From assembly GCA_021229015.1 (NCBI GenBank), contig CM037781.1, positions 37,160,483 to 37,224,482 of the forward strand: DNA of 64,000 bases, read 5' to 3'. The notes under the pieces were generated by a model, which made no database searches, was not told the DNA's origin, and was given only the letters and a program-made list of their open reading frames with translations. This document shows, in pieces, positions 14,101 through 26,100 of this stretch; within the stretch, counting starts at the first letter, position 1; each line of letters starts with the position of its first letter. Source of the stretch: Solen grandis (lineage: Eukaryota; Mollusca; Bivalvia; Adapedonta; Solenidae). A program made the position numbers and the translations under genes.

Positions 14101-17100
14101 AAATTGCATTGAAAGTAAAGCAATGACACAATGTTCTTCAAACATTTGTAACTCTCCTCAATGTTATGATAAATAAAAAAGACCCAGAACTTTCTGACCG
14201 CCCCTCACCTTGTCCATGCCCTGCAGCCTGTGTGTCTGGCCAGGAGGTCCTTCAGGACTGTATGGTGCTGAGGAGAGACTGCGCTCGTTCTCCCAACCGT
14301 CTTCAGGGACTCGGGTCGCGTTGTCCGGTAGCTCTGACTGAGACTGTCGGCGACTCAGGTACTCTAACTCGGAGATGGTCAACACCTCTACGCCTTCACG
14401 ATTCAACCGTCTCAGTATGCCCTGATTGTAACATAAGTAAATTACATCATTAAAAAAAATTCTATTACACTTACATGTAAAAACACACATCTATGTTTAT
14501 TCAGATTGGTATAGTTCCAAAGAAGGATATTGTACCAACTTGTTTTAAAGTGCAAGACAAAGATGTGGTCTTGACAAAGAAATTTAAAGGCTGCTACCCA
14601 TCAACTGACCTTCGTTAAACTTATAGTCAGATTTCTTTGTTTAAAATGTATGCAAAAATGATAACAGGAATAATTATAAAGAATGAACAAAAATATCTCA
14701 AGTAATTTTTCACCATCAGCACATAAAAGACAGAACTCCTACCTGCAGTTTGCTGGACATGGGCTCGCTCCCATGACCATTCACCAGGCGGGCGCCCTCC
14801 TGCCCAGCACCGTCCGGTCTCCGGCCCAAATCCTGGGACACATCATCTGGACAACATAAACCAGCATAAGATAAACTCTACCACTCTATCAAATCAATAA
14901 TGTTGTTCCACAATACATTCAAAAGTCTTCCACTGGTCTAGTCTGAAGAACAGACCTAAATATCACAAAACCAACTGTCAAGAGATACAGACCAGGCTCC
15001 ATTTCCACCAACCAAACGTAGCCCAAAGTAATACTTCAATACTTTGGGACTAATTAATTTAATTTTTTACCTTTCCTCATAGACTCATTGACGCACAAAT
15101 ACCACATAAGCTGATCTGCAGAAACCAGTTAACTACAATTAATCAAATCTCATTTCAACCACTGAGAGCAAAAGCATAACTACAGCTGCAGTTACTCGCG
15201 TGAGTTATGTTGTTGCATAGTCTTTTCATGGTCCTCTATGAGGAAGGTTATAAAAACTAAATTATTCTACGTTTTAGTAAGGAGTTTAAAGTTATCAACA
15301 GAGTCATGTATTTGAATATATCGCAAAACAGGACTGATGGAATGTGTTTTTATCTTATTGTGTATTTAGTATTATGTAGCGCAAAGAATTGTCAGTAAAA
15401 TTCCAATCCCCCTATCATCCTCCTCCCCACATACTTCAGTTCTGGTATTCAGTGTTGTTTTGCTCTTATCTCTGTTCTCTATTACTTAACCCTTTCCCTC
15501 ATATAGACTCATTTTGACGCACTCAATAGGTATCACATAAAGCCTAATCTGCAGAAAACCACAGTTAAACCTTACAAATTAATTACAAAATCCTCATTCA
15601 AGACTTCTGTAATGTTCATAAAATAATGATAAATACCTTAGTCTAGTAAATACTACTATTCTAATTATAGATTAATAAAAATTTTCCAAAAATCTGTATC
15701 AGTACTATATTCCTCTTCAGGATACTTCATTATCACAAATATGCATCATACAAAGTACTCTTACAATCTCCTACAAGTTATCTGTCAAGTAATAAAAAGT
15801 CTTCATGGTTTATAGCTCATTAATGTCTGCATAAAATGTTCCTTACCGACTTCATGCAATATAAAAGTTAAATCAAGAAACCAACCCTCTTACAAATGCA
15901 TATTTAAAGAAGAGCACTGTACATAACTGCACACAAATGATCGACCTGTACAATCACTTGATAAAAGCTTTGTACATGTATTTGGCTCAAAAGACCTAAA
16001 TCAAGGCGAACTTGATCTTGACTCTCTCCATATCCTCTCATGTTAAATACTGTATATAAGCAGATATGTATCTGAGTAGATATTGGATCCTGCATACATT
16101 GGTAGTCTACTTTAGTAAACAATGGTCCACATTTTATCTACATTTCTTTATAGAAAATGAAAATGGAGTAAACCTTATATACAGCCCAAGGTGGCTTGAT
16201 TATCATGTATACAACTAAAGGAATCTTCAATACCGAATGTTTTATTTTCAACAAGGTCTATTTCAACCAATTGAGAGTTAATAAAACATGAATCCTATTA
16301 AGACTGCCTTTATACACTCCTCTATAAAAGCACAATAAATTTGTTTTCAGAAGTGCTTTACGATTTTTCAACAAAAAGAAAAAGATAAATGGGTATGGGA
16401 GGTACAGAGTGTTACATGAATGAAAACATAAAGACCTTAAAGTTTCTGAAACAAGCCTTCAAACATTTCAAAAGTCAATTCATCCCATTCGACAAGCTGT
16501 CAATAATGGCAATCATCTACCAGTCTGGGAAGGAAGTACACAATAAGTTTAACTTCTAACTACTTCTTATCTGAAACATGTAAAAACCCAGGTTGGGTGC
16601 CAACTATTCCAAAATCTCTAACACAACTGCCTTTGAAGAGCAATAAGAAGTATGGAAATAAGTATTGACCAATACAAAAACTGAAGTAATTCAACATGGC
16701 ATTTTAGTGCCAAAATCCCCTCTATTACTGATTTCAACTCATTTCTTCAAGTTTTTACAGCTTATATCAAAGCACCTTGATAGGACCTGGGTTGTACCTC
16801 TGGGGTGGTCTTAAAAGATTCTTGCTTCTAGTGGGAATCTAACTCTAAACCTCCCGATCCAGTTAATGAACACAACCACTGAACCATGGAGTTCCTCTAT
16901 ACTACAATTATTAGATTCTTTGGAACAAGTTCTAGAGTCAAATTTAAATGCACTCAATGTAACTGCAATATAATGAAAAGTACCCGAAAAAGATTTAAAA
17001 ACCTCCAAAGTACAACTAAACTTAAGCCTATCCATGGCACAACTCAACATGGCCATTATTCTACTTACCAAGGGGTACACCATTCCGACTCCTGAGAGCG

Positions 17101-20100
17101 CCCACTTCCTCCTGGTGCCGCAGAATGAGGCGGTTCATCTCACCCTTGTGACTTCGTTCCAGTTTCTGCTGTAGGTCTCGTTGTTTCTCCTCCAGTTCTT
17201 TGATATGTGTACGCCGGATGTGTTCAATCTCGTCTGTGTATTTGATACGCATTGTAGCCAACTGTGTCTCCGTATCCTGTTGCGCGCGTAACGTGAGCTC
17301 CTGCACATGACGCTGGTGCTCTGTAGAGAGCTCGTCCTTGAGGTTCATGACCTTCTACAAAGGGTGGAAGTAACACAGTATTATATTTGTAATGTTGAGA
17401 TAGACGTAATGTTTACTTCATAAGGAATTCCTAATTCAGAAAATATATTGGTATATTGATTGATTATATTGTTATGATATTGTTATGTTTCATTATACAC
17501 TAATGAAAATCTCTGAATTTCAATTTATTCATCATCTTCAATATCAATTTTTTTGTGTCTATAGAAATAAACTATTTTTTTTTCCATTGGTGACTACTTA
17601 AATGAACTAACTTTCTATTATTAATGTCTATATATAGAAATCAAGCTAATTTCATTTAATCATCTGGTTGTATTTCAAGTTAAGCTTTTCAATGATAACA
17701 AAATATCCCATTTCAATATTTACAAATTAACTTATATATTAATTAGGACTTTCTGCCTAAAGCAGAAAGTCCTATTGGGTTTGTACTGTTTATTCTTCTT
17801 ATTATTATTATTATTATTCTTTTTTTCTTCCTAACTAAACGCTTATTTTTCTATGTTGCAATACTCCTAGGACGATGAAATTTTTATGACTTATTAGCCA
17901 CGTCAGGAAATTTTGATTTCTATGATTTTCATATGCCTATGACGTCATATGACGTCACATTTGAAATATGCTACAAAAGTTTGTACGCGGTCTACAGCCA
18001 TTGTTTGTGAACCGATTTTCATCAAATTTTCACAGATTGTGTATATTAAGTTCTAGTTGTGCATCCCGGTGTCCGTTTTTCAAAATTCGAAAAGTCCATG
18101 GTTCTATAGCGAATCCAAGATTCGAACCAAGGTCGTAAATTTTTAAATGCTTATAAAATCTGTCCTATTTAAGAAAGAAAGTTGATATTTAGTCAGTATA
18201 TAGGTCTCTAGAAGTTTTAAAAATTTTGTGAAAATATTTGTCATATGACGTCACGTGACGTCATTATATGATAATGTATTTCTAATATTAACAAGAATAT
18301 TTCTATATGTTGAAATTGTCGAAAGGCAATGAAAATTTAAAGACACATGCTTCAAACGCTGAAATTTTGATTTCTATGATTTTCATATGCCTATGACGTC
18401 ATATGACGTCACACTGGAAATATGCAACAAAAGTTTGTACGCGGTCTACAGCCATTGTTTATGAACCGATTTTCATCAAATTTTCACAGAATGTGTATAT
18501 TAAGTTCTAGTTGTGCATCCCGGTGTCCGTTATTCAAAATTCGAAAAGTCCAAGGTTCTATAGCGATTCCAAGATTCGAACCAAGGTCGTAAATTTTCAA
18601 ATTCTTATAAAATCGGTCCTATTTGAGATAGAAAGATGATATTGGGTCAGTATATAGGTCTCTGGGAGTCTTAAACATTTTGTGAAAATAAATGTCATAT
18701 GACGTCACGTGACGTCATTATATGATAATGAATTTCTAATTCTAACAAGATTATTTCTATATCTTGAAATTTATGAAGGGCAATGAAAAATTAATGCCGC
18801 ATGCTTCAGATGCTGTAATTTCGATTTCAAAGATTTTCAGAAGCCTATGACGTCATATTACGTCACATTTGAAATTGACTACGAAAGTTTGTACACGGTC
18901 CAGAGCCATTATTAATGGGCCGATTTTCATCAAATTTTCACAGAATGTGTATATTAAGTTCTAGTTGTGCATCTCGTTGTCCGTTTTTCAAAATGCGAAA
19001 AGTCCATGGTTCTATAGCGATTCCAAGATTCGAACCAAGGTCGTAAATTTTTAAATGCTTATAAAATCGGTCCTTTTTGAGATAGAAAAGTGATATTTGG
19101 TCAGTATATAGGTCCCTAATTAAATTTTGAAAATAAATCATATGACGTTATATGAAAAAGAGTATTTCTATATATTGAAGGGAAAATTTAATGACAAATG
19201 ATTCAGACACTGAAATTTCGATTTCAATAATTTTCAGAAGCCTATGACGTCATATGACGTCACATTTGAAATTGACTACGAAATTTTGTACACGGTCCAG
19301 AGCCATTATTAATGGGCCGATTTTCATCAAATTTTCACAGAATGTGTATATTACGTTCTTATTGTGTATACCGGTGTCCGGTTTTTCAAAATTCGAAAAG
19401 TCCAAGCATCTATGGCGGATCCAAGATTCGAACCAAGGACGTCAATTTTTAAATGCTTATAAAAACTGTCCTATTTGAGATAGAAAGTTGAAATTTTGTC
19501 AGTTAGTAGGTCTCTGGGAGTCTTAACAATTATGTGAAAATAAACGTCATATGACGTCACGTGACGTCATTTTTTATTATTATTATTCTTTCTTCTTCCT
19601 AACAAAACGCTTATTTTAATATGTTGCAATAGTCCTAGGACGATGAAATTTTTATGGGTTATTAGTCACGTGAGGAAATTTTGATTTCAATGATTGTCAG
19701 CACGCTATGACGTCACATAACGTCACAGCTAAAAATAGTGAAAAATGGTGTTCGCGCTCTACAGCCGTCATTTATGGTCGGATTTTCTTAAAATTTTCAC
19801 AAATGGTACATCATGAAACTAAGGTGTACATATCCTGTCAGCTAACCGAAATTCCGAAAGACCGAAGTTCTGTGGCTAAAATAAGATTCGAACATAGGAC
19901 CGAAAATTTCATTTTAGCATTAAAGAGCTTCAGGATGAAATAGAAAGTTGAAACTTACACAGTTTGCAGTTCTTCAGAATTTCTTAATATATTTTGAGTC
20001 GTGACGTCATATGACGTCATGTGACGTCATAAGCATACATCTGAATTTTCATTTAAAGGCAATGATTTCGACATGATGCCAGTTGTTCAGAATAATGAAA

Positions 20101-23100
20101 ATTTCAGAGTTATGACAGAAATGGATGCGCTTTTGAAAAAAAGCATCTTCAGCACCCTATGACGTCATGTGACGTCAGAGCTTAAAATAGTGAAAAATGG
20201 TGTTCACGCTCTACAGCCGCCATTTATGGTCGAAGTTTCTTCAAATTTTCACAGATGGTATATCTTGAAACTAAGATGTGTATATCCTTTCAGCTAACCG
20301 AAATTCCGAAAGACCGAAGTTCTGTGGCTTAAATAAGATTCGAACATAGGACCGAAAATTTCATTTTAGGATTAAAGAGCTTCAGAAAATAGAAAGTTGA
20401 AACTTACACAGTTTGATTCTGAATTTCACAAATATTTTGAGTCGTAGAACTTAATTTTTATTTTAGGACAATGATTTCGACATGATGCCAGTTGTTCAGA
20501 ATAAGGAAAATTTCAGAGTTATAACAGTAAAGTATACATTTTTGAGCAAAAACATTTTCAGCACCATATGACGTCATGTGACGTTAGAGCTAAAAATAGT
20601 GAAAAATGGTGTTCACGCTCTACAGCCGCCATTTATGGTCGGATTTTCTTAAAATTTCACAGATTTTACATCTTGAAACTAATGTGTGCATATCCTGTCA
20701 GCTAACCGAAATTCCGAAAGACCGAAGTTCTGTGGCTGAAATAAGATTCGAACATGGGACCGAACATTTCATTTTAGGATTAAAGAGCTTCAGGATGAGA
20801 TAGAAAGTTGAAACTTACACAGTTTGCAGTTCTGCATAATTTCTTAATATATTTTGAGTCGTGACGTCAAATGTCGTCATGTGACGTCATAAGCATACTT
20901 CTTAATTTTCATATTAGGGCAATGATTTCGACATGATGTCAGTTGTTCAGAATAATGAAAATTTCAGTGTTATGACAGTAAAGTATGAGCTTTTGAACAA
21001 AAGCATCTTCAGCACCCTATGACGTCCTGTGACGTCAGAGCTAAAAATATTGAAACATGGTGTTCGCGCTCTACAGCCGCCGTTTATGGTCGGATTTTCT
21101 TCAAATTTTCACAGATGGTACACCTTGAAACTAAGGTGTGCATATCCTGCCAGCTAACCGAAATTCCGAAAAACCGAAATTATGTGGCTGAAATAAGATT
21201 CGAACATAGGACCAAAAATTTCATTTTAGGATTGAAGAGCTTCAGGATGAGATAGAAAGTTGAAACTTACACAGTTTGCAGTTCTGCAGCATTTCTACAA
21301 ATATTTTGAATCGTGACGTCATTGGACGTCATAAGCATACCACTTAATTTTAATTTGGGGCAATGATTTCGACATGATGCCAGTTGTTCAGAATAATGAA
21401 AATTTCAGAGTTATTGCAGTAAAGTGTGCGCTTTTGAGCAACAGCATTTTCAGCACCCTATGACGTCACGTGACGTCAGAGCTAAAATAGTGAAAAATGG
21501 TATTCGCGCTCTACAGCCGCCATTTGTGATCAGATTTTCTTCAAATTTTTACAGACGGTACATCTTGAAACTAAGGTGTGAATATTTTGTCAGCTAACCT
21601 TAATTCCGAAAAACCGAAGTATTGTGGCTGAAGCAAGATTCGAACATAGGACCTTTAAACTAGAAATCAAGTTTGCAGTCATGTCCTGACGTCATATAAC
21701 ATCATGTTACGTCACAGACTAATACTAAGTTATTATCATTTGCACTAATTTCGGAATATAATGTCAATTGTTTAGCATGAACATGAAATACTACCAGAGG
21801 TGAATCATTACATGAAACTTCTATTTCCTGCTTTTTGCATTAACACAGCTTGCAGAAAGTCCTATCATTCGTTTTCACGAATGACATCTAGTTTATCTTA
21901 TTTTCAATATTTTTAACTATTGAAAGTATATATTTTACCATTCAAGTAAAAAATATATATCTGAATATATACCATTTAAAATGTAAGATGTAGGATATAC
22001 CAGTTTATATACTGCAGAAATGAATAGACTATTGCAAAAAAAAAAAAAAATGCCAGTATTACTGTAGAAGACAGCAAATTTAATGTCTGAGATTAAAAAT
22101 GAAATGTTAATAAAGCGTTATTCCAGTAACCCTCTGACTAAATATATTCCAGTTAGACAAAAGTTAGACAAAAAGAGAAACTATACAAAGTTACGATGAC
22201 AGACTAAGCACCAATCAAAGCATATCAACCCCTTCAACCCCGCCTGACACCATGTAAAGCAGTAGTGACTATGACAAACTTGCCTGTACAAACTCATGGG
22301 CTGTTAAATTGGCTGATGTTCGGTACAATTCCAGTTCATCCTCCATTTTCTCCAACTGCAGTCTCACTCTTTGAAGTTCTTGTTCATCAGATATCGTTTC
22401 ATACTGGACATCAGATCTATGTCTCTGCTGGGGTTCAGACATTGTTGCCAGGCCCCGATGACCCTGTTCATTCCTAGGCAATATCTCAAAGCGACCAGCA
22501 CTACCCTGAGACATCACTTCCTGAACCAGCTGTTCTGTCTCAGGATCTTCAGGAAATTGTTCAGGTTCCAAGCTTCCACCTCTCTGAATCTGCATCAGAG
22601 CAGTCTTTGTGATAAGCAGTTCCTTCCTCAACTGCTGGATACACCTCTCGCTTCTGAGGACATTCCCTCTCCCATGTGACCATTCATGACCCTTTGACCT
22701 TGGTCACCTTGACGATAACCTTCACCTGGGAATCTGTCACCATCACCTCTCCCTATCCTTGACAACTGACCCCCTTGGTCGTCATATTGCTGATCCCTCC
22801 TAGGCCTGGATACCTGTCTTTCACTTGCAGCTTGTTGATCATCTGTCCTAGAATAATAAACTTCATCTAAGACTTGGTCTTGATCATCATCTCCATATAC
22901 ATGTTGACCTTGACCTCTTGGGCTTCGACTTCCTTGTCTCTGCTCTCCCTGGCCTCTACCTCTTCTTTCATTCAGAACTTGGTCTCTCTGTCCATTTTGT
23001 GAGACATGACCATCATGAGGATGTTCACTTCTTTCTGACCTACTGTCATAATAGGATAGTTGGCTTGGTTGATGTTCACGCTCTGGGTCAGAATTTTGAT

Positions 23101-26100
23101 CTTCACATCTCCTTCTTCTCCGATCATCATCTCTGCTCCATTGTTGCTGATTTCTATCATCATACTGAGATTGACTTCTTTCACTGATATGCTGACCTTC
23201 TGGTCTGTGCATCCTTCTATCAGACACATCTGCTTCACCTCTCTGATCTCTCTTTGACCTTCCATCATACTGTGATTGACCTCTATCACTTGAATGATGA
23301 CTTCCTGGTCTATCAAACTTTTGTCTAGCACCATTTCTTTCGTCTCTTTGATCTCCCTCTGACCAATCATCATACTGTGATTGACCTTTATCACTCTGAC
23401 GATGACCTTCTGGTCTGTGCATCCTTGGACTTTCACCTCTCTCTGACCTCTCATCATAATGTGACTGACCCCTATCACTCAATCGTTGGCCAACCCTCTG
23501 CACTCTACCATCAGCCCCATTTCCAACATGAGACTGGTCATACCCTTGACTGATGCCATCACCTGACTTCTGATCATAATGTTTATCACGTGTTTGACCT
23601 TGCAAATATTGTTCTCTAGTATCACCTCCTGCCATAAGACCTTGACCCTCAGCAGAGTGAGTGTATCTAGGTCTCAGATTTCCATCTCTATCAAACAGTT
23701 GTCCGTTCTCAGAAATGTATCGCTCACTCTCTTCAAATCTATGGCAATTTGCTCTGTCTGAGCCAACATGTCTTTGACCTTCACCTCCTGCATTTTCTAA
23801 TCTTGGTTTTTGGACTAAGGGCTGTTCTCCATACTGTGAGTTACTACCCTGTCTGTCTCTCAGATCATAACCTTTGACCATATTTTCATTTCTCTGATCA
23901 TTTACATCAACATTATCTTCAGTTTCATGATAGCGTCTCTGTTCTTGTCTCGGACCTACCTGCCCTCTAAAACCATCTCCATGGCCACTTCCATTTCTTG
24001 GTAGAACATCTTGATGACCTTGACCTGTACCATCTGCACCATACTGTTGCCGTGGAGACGGACTACGACCATCTGGGGTGTACTGTGGACTTCTGCCTCG
24101 AGACTGGGGGTCAAACGACTGATGACCTGAATCATCTTCAAATGATCGGTCATATCCTTGTGTGTAGTCTCCCTTGCCTCCATCTTGCCTGCTTGGAGTG
24201 TCCCTATTTGACTGTCCCTGTTGTCTACTAGTCTCAGGTCTATGGGTACCATCACCAACACCTGCTCGTCCATTCTGATCATATGGACTCTCTTCTCTGC
24301 TCCCTTGTGACCTTGACAATTCACCCAGAGCCTTATTGGCAGTCCTCAACTCCTCCAGTTCCTGCTGAAGTTCAGCAATCTGATTGTGCATTGCCTGTAT
24401 TGTGTCAGCTTCGTCTGATTTTGTCTCTTGATGACGTTTCACGATGTCATCAATTTCCTTTTCTCTTTCATCCACCTGAGTTCTTGACTCCTTGAGGTCA
24501 GATTCTAGGGTCAATATGACCTCTTCCTGGTTCTGGTAAATCATGAGATATGAGTTACAAAGGCAAACAACACAGCAAACTTATCTTAGAGCTGCAATAT
24601 CTCCAAAATATATGCAGAGAGAAACTAAGCTAAAAGCATTGGTTAAAATCTCTTTTTTATCAAAATGGGTTAACTGTATTTCTAAACTGCATTTTATATT
24701 AAAAAAAAAGAAGAAATATTTCAAAATACAAATTCTCTAATTCTCAATATATGGAGTGCAGCTCTAAAATATATTTGATTATTTTGCAAAGAATCATAGA
24801 TTGATTTTATCTGTTAAAAGGTTTAGACCATTACACAGACAACACTGTGAAATAAGCAACTACACTGTGACCCGGTACTCCAATGAGAAACAAGTCTCAA
24901 AAGAGGCAACAATATCTCAAAAGTACAAATTGTACAAAACCATAGGGTTGGGTAGTTCACAATACTAAGGGAACATTTTTTGTGTGTAGGAAAAACCATG
25001 TCTTTATTGTAAATCAGTAAATTAAGGGAACATAGTGAACAGTGGTGAAAATATGGCAGCTGTGCCTCAATTTACAATAAAATTACAACAATTGTACCAG
25101 TGGATTGTTCATTTAGTATTCATAAACTTACTAGACATTGTAATAGGGAAACAATTAATCATTATACCTCAACCATGGCTAAATCAATAGCTAACTTTTA
25201 ATTAAAAATTCCTAGATTAGAAGTAAAACCCCATATTTCTGCACCATAACCCACACAAACAGTTATAGCAAAATTCCGGGTAAGAGTCAAAACCCAATCT
25301 TCCTGCACCATAACCCCACGCATAGTTAAAGCAGAGACTAAGTTGGCAACTACAGCACACATCACACCACCTACCTGTAGCTGGGCCTTGAGGGCAGACA
25401 CTGAGGCAGCCTGTTCATCTGTCTGAGTACTGCTTGACTGCTGTTGCAACTTTTTAATGTTCTCCTTCAGTGTGAATACCTCTTGTTCTTTCTCTGATAA
25501 AGTGTATAGTTAATTGTATGTAAAATCAACAGCCTATTCTGCATGAAAATTTGGAGCTAACTGTTCAATATTAAGATAAAATTGAGTTGAGTTTAACCAC
25601 AATCACATCATATTTGTGGTGATATAAATTTGAAACAAATGCCTCTGCAAAACATATATTTTTTCTAAACAATCAATCATAACCAGTAAGTATAAATAAA
25701 CATTTACATTTATGAAAATCCAAATTATATACAACAAAATACAGGTACATAAATAATTCATAAATACATAAATAATTGGGCACTGAGGTTTTGGAGAAGT
25801 TCAGCCTACTCACCTTTGAGCTCCTTCTTCTGTTCTTTGATGGTCTTGTCCTTACTGGTGATAGTTTTCTGGATGTCCAGTTTCAGCTTGACAAACTCTT
25901 TGTCCTTGTTTTCACTCATCTGAAGCTGCTGCTCGCTCATCTCCACCGCTTCCTTCAGGCTCACCTTCACTGCCTCTAGCTCCTCCTCTGATGACTGCAG
26001 TTTCTCTTTCAGTTTCTGCACTTCCTCTGGCTTGTCTGCCTTTGTTTTCTTGGTCTCCTATTGTTAATTATTTTGTATACATAAAACTTGTCAATTTGTT

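Larger units (their letters stand above)
17745..21891 (+). mobile_element. Helentron-like non-autonomous element with ~450-bp tandem core
   Basis: The left end has a perfect hairpin, AGGACTTTCTGC, 5-nt loop, GCAGAAAGTCCT (17745-17773). GCAGAAAGTCCT recurs at 21852-21863, inverted to the left-most arm. It is followed by a 7-bp-stem hairpin (21865-21884) and CATCTAG. Subterminal inverted repeats, a 3' hairpin, a microsatellite leader and a tandem-repeat core are the hallmarks of non-autonomous helentrons (HINEs, including bivalve 'pearl' elements). The core is about nine units of 400-457 bp in two subfamilies. No transposase is present; short open frames in the units are decayed or accidental. 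The whole element lies in the intron between e18 and e19. Confidence 0.65.

Noticed and set aside
19707..21255. Repeated similar peptides (…YGRIF-KFSQ…CQLTEIPK…) in three plus-strand frames
   Set aside because: They are frames of the tandem DNA units; units carry shifts and stops and no start or splice context. Treated as repeat, not as a protein family.
22972..24324. 168- and 122-residue minus-strand frames and several plus-strand frames under e18
   Set aside because: Shadows of the low-complexity coding sequence. Only the long frame continues from the e18 acceptor in correct phase.
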